64,000 nt of DNA from assembly GCF_943734655.1 (NCBI RefSeq), contig NC_071355.1, positions 210,079,103-210,143,102 of the forward strand. Direction: 5' to 3'. A program made the position numbers and the translations under genes. A model generated the notes under the pieces. It worked only from the letters and a program-made list of their open reading frames with translations. It made no database searches and was not told where the DNA came from. Source of the stretch: Sabethes cyaneus (lineage: Eukaryota; Arthropoda; Insecta; Diptera; Culicidae). This document shows, piece by piece, positions 39,149 to 51,571 of this stretch (positions are counted from its first letter, which is position 1; the number at the start of each line of letters is the position of its first letter).

Positions 39149-39915
39149 CAAAATGAAAACTGAACAATTTACAATGCACATAAACGCACGAAGCTGTAAC
39201 GTGTGATGATAAGGATCAATCAATTCTGCCATGGCGTAGGTACGATTCACCACCACACTTTCACCACTCTGTGAGGCTATGATACCGCCATCCGTGACGT
39301 GGGGAGGTTGAAAAGCATGTAAGCAGGTGACATTAAAATTTTCACGTTATAACTTACCTAATTGGTTGGGGGGGAAGCCATTATGACAATGTAGCAAAAG
39401 TGGTAACGAAAAAAGGAGCAAAAAAAAGCAGGGCGTATGGAAAATATCACTACATCAAAACGAATGACTGACGACGGCTAGTGATTGAATCGAGTGACAC
39501 ATGCGGCCCGGAAATGGTGAGATAATTGTACCCGTAATTATCCGGTCGGATCGAAGGGGGTTGCGCACGAATCCGCGCTTGGCTGCCGTCAATGAATGGC
39601 GCGGTTAATGTGACGAGAGTTGGAGCGGGAAGTGACGAGGTTTCGAAGGCGGAGAATCATATGCAAATAGACACTCAAAAGGAAATTAGGGTGGCTTTGA
39701 ACAAATATGGTGGATGGATTGAGTTCAAAGCACAATCGCTGGGACTTGGTTGAAGCGAACGGCAAGAGAGGAAATTCCTTCCAATTCTGAATGGGTTTTT
39801 GTCGCCATACCGCCGAGGAGTAATTGCCAGTGGTAGCGCAGCGGTAGGATCCATTATAGCGCTTAATTGTGCTGAAAACGATTGTTTGATAGAGCAAGTG
39901 GTGTAATGGATCCGT

Positions 39916-39934
39916 GGCTAGCTAGCTAGCTAGG
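39916..39934. repeat. (GCTA)4 microsatellite
   Basis: GGCTAGCTAGCTAGCTAGG is palindromic overall. Confidence 0.8.
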
Positions 39935-40609
39935 TCCATCATTAGATGTCTAGAAGCAGCGGCGGTTTTTGCTTTTCTAACCTATAATTTTCGTGCGCCA
40001 AATGAGTGACAAAATAATCGTATTTTTTCGAGATCCCACATGTTGCCACAAAAAATCGACTGATTGTGATCAGTAATTTGAAATGCGTTGTCGTTTTGTA
40101 ATGCTTCTCAAGCTTGAAAGCTCAGTTGTTTGGTGATTGTACGCTTTAACTGTTTATTTCGATGGAGGTATCACGATATGTTATTTATACCCGAAGCTGT
40201 TGGAGTCAATAGGTTCGTAGGCACAGTCGAACAAAAACAGAAGGTCAAGTTTCAAAAACGGAATGTTGCACCTAGGATTTGCTTTGCTTTGTATATTATG
40301 TATATATTCAATGCATATTGCTACGGTTTTCAACAGATCCTGTCTCGACAAATCTTTTTACTGTATGCAAATCCTCTTTTTATGCCGAGATGTTTGAGGT
40401 CTCGAAAAATAGTGCTGCATGCAGCACCGTTTCGGAATTTATTTATTATCAACGACCGTAACTCGAACATAGGTACGTCTACACACAACGAACACAATAC
40501 GAAAATGTAACTACGTCAAGTAAGACTTAAATCATGATGGCACACACATGGTATTAGTTTCATTGTATTAATTGTGCACGCCGTTGCAAGCATAAAATGA
40601 TTTTTGTTC

Positions 40610-41791
<1,182 letters not shown>

Positions 41792-41934
41792 CCTTTTGTC
41801 CAGCGCCTCTATGGTTCAAAGGTACAAGTACCAGCGAACCACATGCCCTGGCGGGTATTGTGGGTTCGAATCCGGTTATAATCTCAGATTATAGCTTGGT
41901 TCGACCCATGCACCTTCCAGCATTGGACAAAAGG
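41792..41934 (+). repeat. tRNA-like short repeat bounded by 11-bp inverted repeats
   Basis: CCTTTTGTCCA (41792-41802) and TGGACAAAAGG (41924-41934) are exact inverted partners. Inside, ATGGTTCAAAGG and GGGTTCGAATCC (41862-41873) resemble A and B boxes of a tRNA promoter at about the right distance. No cloverleaf can be drawn, so it is a SINE-like relic rather than a tRNA gene. Confidence 0.4.
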
Positions 41935-42109
41935 TAGGAGTCAAAATGACTACTTGTCAAGCGTAGCTACCAATATCCCCCCCTCGTTTCCTTTCCGCTC
42001 TTCCCCTCCTTCACCAAAAAATTTTTCATTTCTTTCCCCAGCCGTCCCTTCATCAATTGTAGAACCATCGTTTCAAAAAATATTAATAGGAATGTCTTTA
42101 TTTATAAAC

Positions 42110-42370
42110 CTAGTTACCCTGATCTACGACACAAACCAGACCTCTCTTGCCTCTAACAGGCCCTATTTGAGATACTGCAGTCTGCGTCTTATTAGTGCTC
42201 CGCATTTGCAGAGCAGGTGTACCGAGGTTTTGTTCTCAGCATTGCAGAAGCGAAAGACATCATCTTGTACAAAACCAAGATGTTCAAGATGATATTTGCT
42301 CGGATAATGCCCTGTCATAAGACCGGTAAACGTGCTGAGATCTCTCTTATTGCGACACATGTGCGTTTCT
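42110..42370 (-). pseudogene. LINE C-terminal cysteine-histidine block (I/Loa/R1-like)
   Basis: The minus strand reads FTGLMTGHYPSKYHLEHLGF, then FRFCNAENKTSVHLLCKCGA. It fits the family pattern LLTGH...L...G...CRFC...E...HxLCxCPAL that follows the RNase H domain in LINEs of the I/Loa/R1 group. The first cysteine and the histidine of the motif are visible. RT and RNase H are absent here. It is about 65 codons of a truncated element. Confidence 0.6.
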
Positions 42371-42599
42371 CTTGCCTATGAATCGATACCAGTTGTACAA
42401 GTTGCTGGATTTCTGAAAGCGGGAATAGGGTGGCCATTAACAAGGGTGAGATTCAAAAACGTAAAAAGACTTTGCGTCGATTTTTAGGATTATCGCAATC
42501 AGCTAGTGTTATAGTGACATAAGCAACTTACAAATCTGCCAAAAGAATGTGCAAAAAGATACAATTTTACCATACAAAAGTTGTTCAAAAAGGATACAA

Positions 42600-43540
42600 C
42601 AATGATTCCACAGTGATACAGGTCAACCAAGCAGTTTATTTATCTGGAAGCGACGGGAGAGTTGGCAGCGTATTGCGTTGAACAGCCTTCCTGTAACATC
42701 ATTCAGAGTCGTAAAACTCTCAATGGTGCCGATTTGCGATTTGCGGGCGCGAAAGCGAGCAGACGAATAAAGATTGCAAAACCTGTCAACGTCGACTAAG
42801 CATGTTAAAATCCAACAGACGACAGCGGTCTGCGTACGGCGTTAAATATTGCTGATTCCTCCAGGAAAGATGACGAAGCGGACGGCGAACAAATTTTCGC
42901 TGTAAGTTTTCTAGTCTAGCGGACCAGAAGGATTCCAAACGATGCTCGCAAACTGTTACGTCAAGCGTACAGAAAATCGGGTCATTGAATTTACCACTGA
43001 TTTTAAATATGAATCCAAGACTATGATTGGACTTGTCGATGATGGCAGAAATGTAAGAAACAGCAAAGCCATGGGTATAACCGTCCTTCAGAACTTGACC
43101 CTTCTTTATCGACAAACTTTGCAGCCGGTTATCAGAGTACAGGAAAATAACGAGGCTAGTGCAAAGATCCTGTTAACTCGGTAGCGGCACCGCCCAGTCG
43201 AGATTCGAACATACGATGACTGGCTTGTTAGGCTAGCAGGGTACCCCGGAGCTAACTGGGCGGGCAGAAATATGGTACTTCATGGTGAGTTCCTCGTCAA
43301 GTATTACTCCAAGGTCCTTCACCTGTGCCATCCTATTCTGTCACTAAACAAGTCCAAAAACTTCTGTAGCATTCTGCAGTCCTCGATTCGTCTGACTACA
43401 AGGTAGATTTTCAAATATTCAGCGAAAAAAAGCTTCCACCCTCATTGAGCAGTAACTATGCATCGGTTATGTAGGTAGATACAGAATAGTAGTGGTCCAA
43501 AATTGCTACCCTGTGTTACACCAGAACTGCACAAATGTTC
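42600..43540 (-). pseudogene. Jockey-type LINE copy 3, split by a SINE
   Basis: From 43540 the minus strand reads SGVTQGSNFGPLLF, FAEYLKIYLVVRRIEDCRML (the catalytic YADD is degraded to FAEY) and then a SINE (43081-43264). Beyond it come SLGFIFKISGKFNDPIF, LENLQRKFVRRPLRHLSW and YADRCRLLDFNML, which are post-catalytic blocks of the same family as the LINE at 27148-28360. The RT lacks its catalytic aspartates and is interrupted, so it is dead. Confidence 0.75.
43081..43264 (-). repeat. tRNA-derived SINE, copy B
   Basis: Minus-strand copy of the SINE family, containing the B-box complement GATTCGAAC (43202-43210) and the 3' body (CTTGACCCTTCTTTATCGAC). It interrupts LINE copy 3. Confidence 0.75.
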
Positions 43541-44049
43541 CTTGTCAAAAGGCAATCAAGCTTTGGGAGCCTAACCAAAGGGAGGAGGTGGTTCCCATCA
43601 AGGTGGGAGGTCCAAATAAGTAAAAGGGGTTGTGATTCTCTTGCATTTTCAGACTGATCGTCGTTGCACAAGTGGCTAGATGGCAAGAAGGGGGAGGGGT
43701 TATGGAGGGGGAGCTCCGAGGAGGGCTGTATGAAAAAAAAGCTTTGTTTCACTTCCATTATGAGGAATTTCAAACAGCAAAGAGATGCATAATTTACTAC
43801 GTAACAGAAGGGAAGCTAACTGGGAAGAAGCCAACAGGGTGGGATTAGAAACGTGAGCATGAATGTATGTTCCGTCATAACTCCGGAACGCCTGGACGGT
43901 TTTTCATCAAACTTGGCACACATGTTCTTTGACATAAAATAATCAGCCCTGCTGGGCTATATACTAATGAGGGTTCATTTACAGCGGGGAGCGGAAGGTT
44001 CAAATGGATATAGGCGAGCGTTTGTCTTGCATTTGGACCGACAGCAGTT

Positions 44050-44779
44050 GTAGGGGAAGACTGTCCAGAACGCACCGGTGTTTAAAAACGCGGAAAGTAT
44101 TTTAGAAAATTATGAATGTGCATGCTATTTTGGTGTAAAACAAGCTAATTCATAATTGTGTAGCATACAAAAGCATCAGACATAGCCACATCCAATAAAA
44201 TCAAGCGATTATTTGCGATCTTATCGCACATGTAATAAATCATGGTTTTCTCTTAAACTTTTACCATTAATCGGTATGCAAATTTCATAATAAATGCAGT
44301 CTATCTAATAGATATACACTGAAGTCTCTTTTTACGCGGTTTTTCTACGCGGTTTGTTTTTTACGCGACTATTTTTACGCGAATTTCGAAATTAACGTGA
44401 TTCTTTTTTACACGAATTTCGGAATCTACGCGGTTTTTTATGCGGTTTTGATTTACGCGGGACGTATCCTTCGCGTAAAAAGCGACTTGAGTGCCATTGC
44501 AATGCATTGTTCGAATTTCCATTTCCGTTTCGTGCTAAAAGTATTAACTAAACTCGAACACCCATTTTTCAAGTTTTTCAGGCTGTGGAACCCACAGACA
44601 TATCGTATAAATTGACAAAAACCATTAAAATTATTTGCAACAGCCTTATAAAATATTTTTATTTTGCTATACATCTTTTGTTTCAAATTATTTATTAAAA
44701 ATGCAGCAATATTATTTAATATTGTATAGGACTTAGAATTTGCCTTAAACATAATTGTACATTGTTTAACTTACAATAC
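44050..44779. repeat. Dispersed repeat C, copy 1
   Basis: It matches 62566-63104 from GTAGGGGAAGACTGTCCAG through TTTAAAAACGCGGAAAGTAT and AAAATCAAGCGATTAT to TTTAACTTACAATA. The middle differs because of the insert at 44317-44493 and other unshared sequence up to about 44645. No coding content or terminal repeats are recognised. Confidence 0.7.
44317..44493. mobile_element. MITE with ACGCG-rich interior inside repeat C
   Basis: The ends are CACTGAAGTCTCTTTTTACG and, inverted, CACTCAAGTCGCTTTTTACG. The interior is a short tandem array of TTTTTACGCGAATTTCG-like units. The other copy of repeat C has unrelated sequence at this point. Confidence 0.65.
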
Positions 44780-44829
44780 ATAAGAGGTTTTGACAAAAAT
44801 GGCTATTTTCCTTAAAAATGGAGGCGTTC

Positions 44830-44975
44830 TCATTAATCGATTGACTGTCCGATTGGCACCAAATTTTGGATTTTTACTTTCAGACCGAAAACAAACAATC
44901 TGGCAAAATTTGGTTCAAATTCGTGAAGGTCGATTACACGGGTCTCGGACACTTCGTGTGGAATGACCCATAGGT
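44830..44975. repeat. Dispersed repeat A, copy 2
   Basis: Same order and orientation as 3655-3830 (GGCACCAAATTTTGGATTTT ... AACAATCTGGCAAA ... GTGAAGGTCGATTA ... GTGGAATGACCCATA). Confidence 0.55.
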
Positions 44976-44979
44976 AATT

Positions 44980-46529
44980 TCACATTTTTACCTTTAAATT
45001 ATATTTGTTAACAATACTACAGAAACCAACGGAAAACAGCACTTTCCCAGGTAATTACCAGGAGGATTTAATCAAATATGTCAGTATTTTTTTCCCTAAA
45101 GATAGAACCAATCTGCCAAGCAGAACAGAAACAGATACTTTGCTACACCCTCGAAGCTATAAAGCACAAGCAATTGTTGAAATGGAGAAATCTCCAATTC
45201 CAATCACAAAAACACAGGTTGAATCACCGGTCGCTCAAGTGGAAACTCAAGAGGAAAGGCGACACTTTCATTACGTTCCTTGTCGGTTGCTTTTTGCTGC
45301 TCGAGTCGCTGAGAAAGAGAACGAGAGTGAGGAAAAATAACAATCTGTTACAAATGTTGCTACAAGATACCTACCTAGTTATACGTGGTCTAACCAAACC
45401 GAAACCTGCTGCTGCTGTTTCTGGCTGATCCTATATGTCTTCCTCCATAAGGGGTTGATTTGATTCAGCATATTAGACAAATAAATAAAGTCAACATCAG
45501 TGCGCAGACTGCCGGAGTCCATCAATGGGAGATACACTCCTGGATCGGGAACTGGCGCTAGAAGATGGGTGGAATATGTTGTCATTTGGCTTGTGAGATG
45601 CACTGTTGAAAATATAAACAAATCTGACTCTATTTGTCAAGATTACATTCAGAGAATACTTTTGTCCAGTGCACCCTCCGTATATTTTTGCCACTATCGT
45701 TACTAGTAGTCTGATCCGCTAAGGGTTTGTTTTTTTTCGGTTTGGGTGTTATCCACCGAAATTCTTCACGCCAGCACCCTTCCCAGCTGCTGATGGGAAA
45801 AATTCGAATTTCCTCTGGACCACGACTAAACCTGGCAAGCCAGCCAAAAAGCCAGCCGGGGCCTCTCGAAAGCTTATTCGTTCCGGCTGGCTGGCAATCA
45901 AAACAAAAAGCGAGAAATGGGGAAACAAGATGAGATTTGTTTGTGTGCTTTGCTGCCTGGTCCCTGGGATGGGTACGGTCGAGGCCGAGGCAAGGACTTC
46001 ATCGTATGAAAAATGCTTTATTTAAAACACATGTGACATATGTCAGGTTGATCTAATGGTTCTCTAATACAGTTTTCCGCCTTCCGGTTTTCCGCAAGCT
46101 ACATGTTGTCGACCGAGTTTGAAGCTGAGAAGACACAAAAGCCTGACTCGTGCAAGCAAGTAGGAAAGGAGCACAGCGCACAGCCAGAAGGGTAGGAGAA
46201 GGGTTCGGGTTTTTTCTGCACCGACAGCATATGAGCAGTCGGTGCCGGTGCGATGTCCCGGCTCGTGGATTGTTGTTCCCTTCGGTTCGGTAATTTGACG
46301 AAGCGGAGTGATTTATGAACCCGTCAGCAAATTGAGTTTTGCAAATGCTCGGATATGCGACCAGATGGAATTAACTTGTTGAAATTTTGCTGGAATTTTT
46401 TTAATCAGCGAAATAATCAAACACTACAGTATACATTGATGCCTTATTTAGCGAGTTATACAAATTGCCATTAGTACTCAGTTTATTTCGACTGGATTAT
46501 AATTTCTGCGAAAAAATCCATGAAATTGA
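44980..46529. other. Non-coding DNA
   Basis: No gene recognised. Open stretches up to 116 codons lack any domain and have the low-complexity composition of chance frames. Confidence 0.4.
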
Positions 46530-46985
46530 CGAGTTCGTGTACCTTGGCTCACTGGCAATAGAGTATCCAGTGGCGTATCAACAATAGCAGCCTTGAGAAT
46601 AAAATGCGTATCATCAGCGGAAGTAGTGCCTACACTCCACAAAAAATTGCGGCCGAATAATAGGTCGGATTGAATAATTGGTGCCGTGCATGAGAACGGT
46701 GTATGGAGACGAAGAATGAACCATGAATTCGCGCGTCTCTACGACGAACCCAGTACCCGAAAAGTAACTAAAGGTGGAGGAATACGTTGGGCCAGACATG
46801 TTGCTACAATGCCGGACAACTAGCCTGCATAGATGGTTTTCGCATCGAATCCGGTAGGAACAATACGAATAGGAACGCTGCGAGTGATGTGACAAGACCA
46901 GATGGATCGAGATCTGGAGAACATGTTCAATTACATTAGCACACGAAATACTAACTGGTCGAAGATTATTCATTTCTTAGCTCAG
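46530..46985 (+). pseudogene. RTE-2 3' end fragment
   Basis: The plus strand reads EIDEFVYLGSL, then in shifting frames LVPCMRTVYGDEE, a VARMP-type block (ATGTTGCTACAATGCCGGAC) and DLENMFNYI. These are the C-terminal blocks of RTE-2 (DEFVYLGSL ... RWAGHVARMPD). Many stops and shifts. The RT core is not here. Confidence 0.65.
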
Positions 46986-47318
46986 AACTTTTTTTTAATG
47001 GATATAAGTTTAGCGATTTACCACTCTCATGGAAATTTTTAAGTAGTTAAGATTAAATTGAAAACGAATGTTTAGATGTAGGAATAGAGCCATTCGATTT
47101 AATGGAATCTATTGTTCGCATTATTTCAGAATCAAGTATAGGAGAGAGCTCTAACCCGTCAGAATGGCTAGGATCGTGAAGTTACAGGAAAAATTTCAGC
47201 ATTACACCATTTACCGTGAACACAGGTAATTCCGATCAGCTACTAATTCCGATCGCTAAACGAAAGTAGTCGATTTTTATAAGATTGAATCAAAAACCAT
47301 AGTTAATGAGAATTTAAC

Positions 47319-47513
47319 CGCCCAGTTAGCTTCGAGGTACGATGCTGGTCTGACAAGCCAGTCGTCGTATGTTCGAATCTTGGCTGTGCTAGTAGATAGA
47401 GTCAGTAGGATTTTTGCGTTAGCCCCATAAATGTCCTGTACTCTAATAGCCGGCCGCGAAGTCTGTCGATAGAGAAGGGTCAAGTCTTAGAAAGACGTTT
47501 AAGCCCACAGCGT
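47319..47513 (+). repeat. tRNA-derived SINE, copy C (most complete)
   Basis: It starts CGCCCAGTTAGCTTCGAGGT with an A-box-like element, has the B-box-like ATGTTCGAATCTTGG (47372-47386), and a 3' body with GGCCGCGAAGTCTGTCGAT. About 195 bases. The family is present four times in the window. Confidence 0.8.
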
Positions 47514-47614
47514 TGTTTTTTATTTGATTGACATGCGACCCAACTATCTTCGATCGTACAGCCGAGTCCAGTGAAAAGATTCACTTTACGGAGTCCTTCC
47601 GTTAGATGACCTGG

Positions 47615-47944
47615 TCAGGAACCCAAGACTTTGCATTTCTCTGGTGCAGCTGACCAGGTCGGCTTCTTTGAAGTTGCGTTTGGTAGCTCCATGCCGACGA
47701 TTGAACTGCTCATCTTGTTTGCGGCTTCTGGTCTTCCAAAGAACGCTTCAGGTGAAGATGTCGGTTCCGGGGCATTTGGGTTTGGAATAGAGCGATACAC
47801 CGAAAGGTATGTGTGCAGATGCTCCAGCGTAGGTGAACCTTCTCCATAGCTCAGCTTCTTCAGGCCATGCTTGAGAGAATCAACAAATCGTACATTTTCG
47901 TACGTGAACTGACCATTCACCAAAATATCGTGTAAAAATGACAT
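47615..47944 (-). pseudogene. Ty3/gypsy integrase end of core
   Basis: The frame contains FVDSLKHGLKKLSYGEGSPT, LEHLHTYLSVYRSIPNPNAP and PEAFFGRP. These are the residues after the third catalytic acid in gypsy integrases (family pattern ERFVRTLK...YRSTPN...P.ELLFGR). The catalytic glutamate itself is altered or lost at ENVRF. A short gap of non-homologous sequence separates it from the rest of the core at 48185-48490. Confidence 0.75.
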
Positions 47945-48184
47945 GCATTTGCGCGTTTTGCTTACAGCTATAGTTGGAATAGTATGGAGAAATGATCAAG
48001 AATGGTGTATGGGGAACCTTCTTATTTAAAACCGTGTTGTTTGGGGGAAAGCTGTATGTTTGGCTTACGTGTGCAGCAGCAAAAGAGAACACAAAAAGTG
48101 TTTCCAAGACTTGTAATATTTTCTTCTCCATATCGAAAAGTGTACGACACGTAGAACAAAAGCTGTTTTCGTTGTTCTTGCATT

Positions 48185-48490
48185 TCATTTAGGTGCCTGT
48201 GTACCAGTAACATGTCGCAAGATCGGTAGCAAGAAAAAATGGTAAATGTCTTCGAAAATGGTAAATGTTCTTTCGGGCCACTTGGAAAAAGCATCTACAA
48301 AGACTAAATAATAATAACCATAAATAGGGCAAGCAAAGTCAATATGAAGACATTGCCACGACCGGAATGGAATGAACCACGACTCCAGGTTTGCTTTCGT
48401 TGCAGACTTCGCTGCTTCAGCATACGCTCTGCTTGGGTTGACACTGGGCCAGTAGATGTAACTGAGCGCCAGAGATTTCATATGGTCCAT
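48185..48490 (-). pseudogene. Ty3/gypsy integrase zinc-binding end and core start
   Basis: It reads DHMKSLALSYIYWPSVN, AEAAKSATKANLESWFIPFR and WQCLHIDFACPIYGYYYLVF then VDAFSKWPE. The HIDFA segment carries the first catalytic aspartate of the integrase, and the upstream K-x-LARSYVYWP block is the zinc finger's second half. The frame is lost after WPE. Confidence 0.8.
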
Positions 48491-49079
48491 CGCAGGATGT
48501 CCACAATGCAGCTGACGAATAATCCACTTACGAAACTTCGATGGTACAACGATTCGATCGCCGAATATAACGCATTCGTCGACAACTTGAGGTTCATCTC
48601 CTCTTGCAAAGAATTTCTTGAAATCAAGGTCGGAAATGTACCAGTACCCGTTCTATACAACTGCATCCTTCTTCGCTTCTTCCACGATCTTCTGGTGCAT
48701 AATTGGTAGGTTACTGATGGTGTCATCGAGAATTGCTTTCGCTTCAGATTGAACGTGAATGGAGGCAATCAAGTTATCTTCGTCCGGTCTCTGATTGGGA
48801 TGACATCAGCCAGGACAGGGAGCCAGTATTAACAAATTTGTCCGTTGAAACATGTTAAATGTCAAAGTCGTACAACGGGAGTGTTAGGGCCCAATGCTGC
48901 AAGCGGTTTGGTTACCTTTATTTGAGCCGAAAATCTTAAGAAGAGAACGGGTGATATGTTTACAAGAGAAAATGGCGTCCATACAGCTTCTTGTGGATGA
49001 CGTTCATCGCGAATCTGCTGCGACGATGATTTCCTTTGACGGGTCGTAGAGCGTGAGCAGCAGATCAGACACTAGAATG

Positions 49080-49450
49080 GACTTGAATTGGTCGAAGAAC
49101 TTCTGGCAGTCCAGCACCAGCGAACGTCCTTGTTGAGCAGATTGCCCAGGGGAGTCCTCAGTTGCTTCATCTGTTCGACGAATCTACCAGAGTAGTTGAT
49201 AGTACTCAGTAGATACGAAGCTGTTTGACATCCTTCAGAGGCTACATATTGGTGATAGCTTTAGTTTTCGAAGGATCAAGTCGAATACTGTCCTCGTTCA
49301 GGATGTGTTGCTGGTAGTGGATCTGAGAGAACGCAAAACGACATTTTTCGAAAGTCCACGATGTGCGTTCACGGTGAGCAACTTACGAAATTCTTGCTCA
49401 ATCTCGATCTACAGATAGGCATCTGATAAGTCGAGATGCGTGAAATACCG
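49080..49450 (-). pseudogene. Ty3/gypsy RT fragments
   Basis: In shifting minus-strand frames I read blocks resembling ILNEDSIRLDPSKTKAI and QTASYLLSTINYSGRFVEQM, then KQLRTPLGNLLNKDVRWCW. The second is the thumb-connection block of gypsy RTs (LRSFLGLINYYGRFI...LLKKDVKWxW). The catalytic YLDD-type box is not readable. Confidence 0.6.
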
Positions 49451-49699
49451 TTCTCTAGCCAGGGGCAGTGCAGTGTATGCAACGGGTCGCTTGGAATAGT
49501 AGGCAGGACGTGCGCCATGCATCACGTACAGCTTCACTTGCACTTACCCAACGTATTTTCCCAAGAAAATTTCCAGGAGCTGGTGCTAAAAACGGTTAAT
49601 GAACTGGCCTTGCGTTTGTTGGATGGCATTGACGTTTGGGTTAAGGCGGCTAATCGGTTGACCACGGATGGGAAAAAATCCCTAGTCTCGATTCCCAAA

Positions 49700-49990
49700 A
49701 CGTTGAGTTCGGCGTTGTCCGAAATGAATATGCGACGTTTTGGTAACGTCGCCGATGGTGATCTCGGTCTGTAACTCAGAAAGTAGATTTAGGTTACTTC
49801 CGCAGGCTAAAACTACAGACTACGCTTCGTTCGAAATGATGGAGATGGCGTACGTGTACCAGAACGAACTCCGCTTGCTTCCACGACGTGCTGCTTGTCT
49901 TGTTCTCTTCGGGCTTCGACTGCTTAGATGGGCCGTGTTTGCTACTGGAATAATCTGAGACGAGACGTGACAACTCGAAGCAGACTTTTA
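49700..49990 (-). pseudogene. Ty3/gypsy protease region
   Basis: The minus-strand translation includes LNLLSELQTEITIGDVTKTS, which resembles the region after the active-site DSG of gypsy proteases. Upstream a lysine- and serine-rich spacer (KQSKPEENKTSSTSWKQAE) is read. The DSG triplet itself is not visible, so the call rests on position and weak similarity. Confidence 0.4.
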
Positions 49991-50057
49991 AACCATTTTA
50001 GATCAACCGCTGATTGGCCGGATTGGACTGGCTTGCATCGTAAAAGCAAAGCTGGGG

Positions 50058-50250
50058 GCTTAGACGTCTTTCTAAGATTTGACCCTTCTTTATCGACAGA
50101 CTTCGCGGCCGACTATTAGAATACAGGACAGTTACGGGGCTAGTGCAAAAATTCTACTGACTCTATCAAGCAGCACCGCCTAGCCGAGATTCGAACATAC
50201 GACGACTGGATTGTTAGACCAGCATCGTACCTCGAAGCTAATTGAGCGGT
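50058..50250 (-). repeat. tRNA-derived SINE, copy D
   Basis: Minus-strand copy with the B-box complement GATTCGAACATACGACGACT (50189-50208) and 3' body GACGTCTTTCTAAGATTTGAC. It splits the gypsy element. Confidence 0.8.
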
Positions 50251-50330
50251 ATAATTGTTGGTAACACTGCTAGAAAAGTATCAAAAGATAGCTGAAAAGA
50301 AAACAACGAAACCAGTTGTTAGGTTTCGTC

Positions 50331-50850
50331 TCAGGGAGCAATAGCCTTTTTTGTGTTCGTGTTGCTTGCACCTGGAATAGGTGTGTGAAGCGAACGGACA
50401 CTCACGGACATAGTGATTTGGCTCTTCTTTCTGGCAGGAGAGGCAGGATTCTTCTGATTGCGAGAGACCATGTTAACGTTGTGTGCTTCTTTACTTTTTA
50501 TCTGCTGTCCTGCTTGAGGTTGGCCACGTGATAACATTCTTCTCCAGAGGTTCTCCAGAGATACTTTACGTGCGTCTCCTGCAGCGTTTTCATCCGCTTG
50601 CTGCTTCGAAATTAATCTGGCTGGCTCGGGTGTCCGCAACCCGTGGCGATTGGAGTCCATAGACGAAACGAAGGGTGTTGAATTGATCTGGTGTGAACTT
50701 GGAGAGCTGAAATGCTTCACAGTGTTTGTTCACCATGGCATCTTATGCGATCCTCATCGTTTTCGGCATAATGCAGGCACTGGTAACGGCAATGGACTTC
50801 TGGTGAGAAGATAATTTCTTCAGCGTCTTGACGGTCCATAGTGTAGTCCC
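50331..50850 (-). pseudogene. Ty3/gypsy Gag C-terminal region
   Basis: The minus strand reads FQLSKFTPDQFNTL-like and FVYGLQSPRV-like blocks in one frame and ARLISKQQADENAAGDARK in the next, matching the Gag pattern F...GL......RLL.KL...E......L. A basic stretch NPASPARKKSQ follows where a CCHC zinc knuckle would be expected; no CCHC is readable. Gag would form the particle core; here it is broken by a frameshift near 50700. Confidence 0.5.
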
Positions 50851-51039
50851 GGCGGTGCGTGGGAAGGATAGTATTTACGTACTTAGTGTGCAACAGTGCT
50901 CAGCTTACGTATAAGCAATCTTGCTGGGGTTGTATCATCCAGGGTTTTGCTGAAAACGTTTTTCGTGAAAACATTTTCGTCTTTTGCATACCAGTCGTTG
51001 AAGTTGAAGAAATGGAAAAATTCACCTCACTTGTGGCGT

Positions 51040-51105
51040 CAGAGATGGCGCAATGCATCAGGATAGGTTTGCAACGAGGAACGCTAGGGTTCAAATCCAG
51101 CGGAG
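51040..51105 (+). repeat. tRNA-like sequence, SINE relic
   Basis: TGGCGCAATGC (51046-51056) and GGGTTCAAATCC (51087-51098) fit A and B boxes at tRNA spacing. The stems do not form a cloverleaf, and no second copy is in this window. Confidence 0.35.
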
Positions 51106-51571
51106 GTATGTGATAGTTAGTTCGTTTTCTATATGATCTATCTTAATCCTATGAAACGAATTTATAGAAGTTAGGAGTAGGCAGAAGGTAGAAAAGTATA
51201 AAAATAGAACTAAACATTTAATTTTTTTTTTCACCAACATTTAATTTTATTATTTTTGACAAAGTTTCTTTAAAAGCTACTTAGCGTTCTATGCAGGGAA
51301 CTCATGGCAACTTTAAAGTTCGGTTAATTACTTATAAGTGAAGCTGCTTAGCAAGCTATAATTAAAGTGTGTTATCCTTAGACACCGTTATCCGAATTCT
51401 TGGTTACTTTCAAGTTGCCCGCTGAACTTTCAAGCTGCATGTTGAACTTTTGAGTTGCTACAAATATTACCGCTACTTTATTGAGAATGAAGTTCAGATT
51501 ACAAATGTAGAGTCTAGTTGTTCAGCAAGAAAGATCTGCACACTTAAAAAAAGCTACTTACTTATACTTAT

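Larger units (their letters stand above)
47590..50850 (-). mobile_element. Decayed Ty3/gypsy retrotransposon, gag to integrase
   Basis: Minus-strand order is gag (50331-50850), protease (about 49700-49990), RT (about 49080-49450) and integrase (47615-48490), the Ty3/gypsy order with integrase last. A SINE (50058-50250) lies between gag and protease. No LTRs were recognised at either side. All frames carry stops. Confidence 0.75.

Noticed and set aside
41811..41883. tRNA gene
   Set aside because: A and B box-like motifs are present, but the acceptor and anticodon stems do not pair. It is listed as a SINE-like relic.
45005..45428. Two overlapping plus-strand frames of 111 and 116 codons
   Set aside because: Both are open over the same DNA, neither has a recognisable domain; a gene was not supported.
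49436..49774. 112-codon plus-strand frame
   Set aside because: It is antisense to the gypsy RT-protease remnant.
51046..51098. tRNA gene
   Set aside because: Same reasoning: internal promoter-like boxes only, no cloverleaf.
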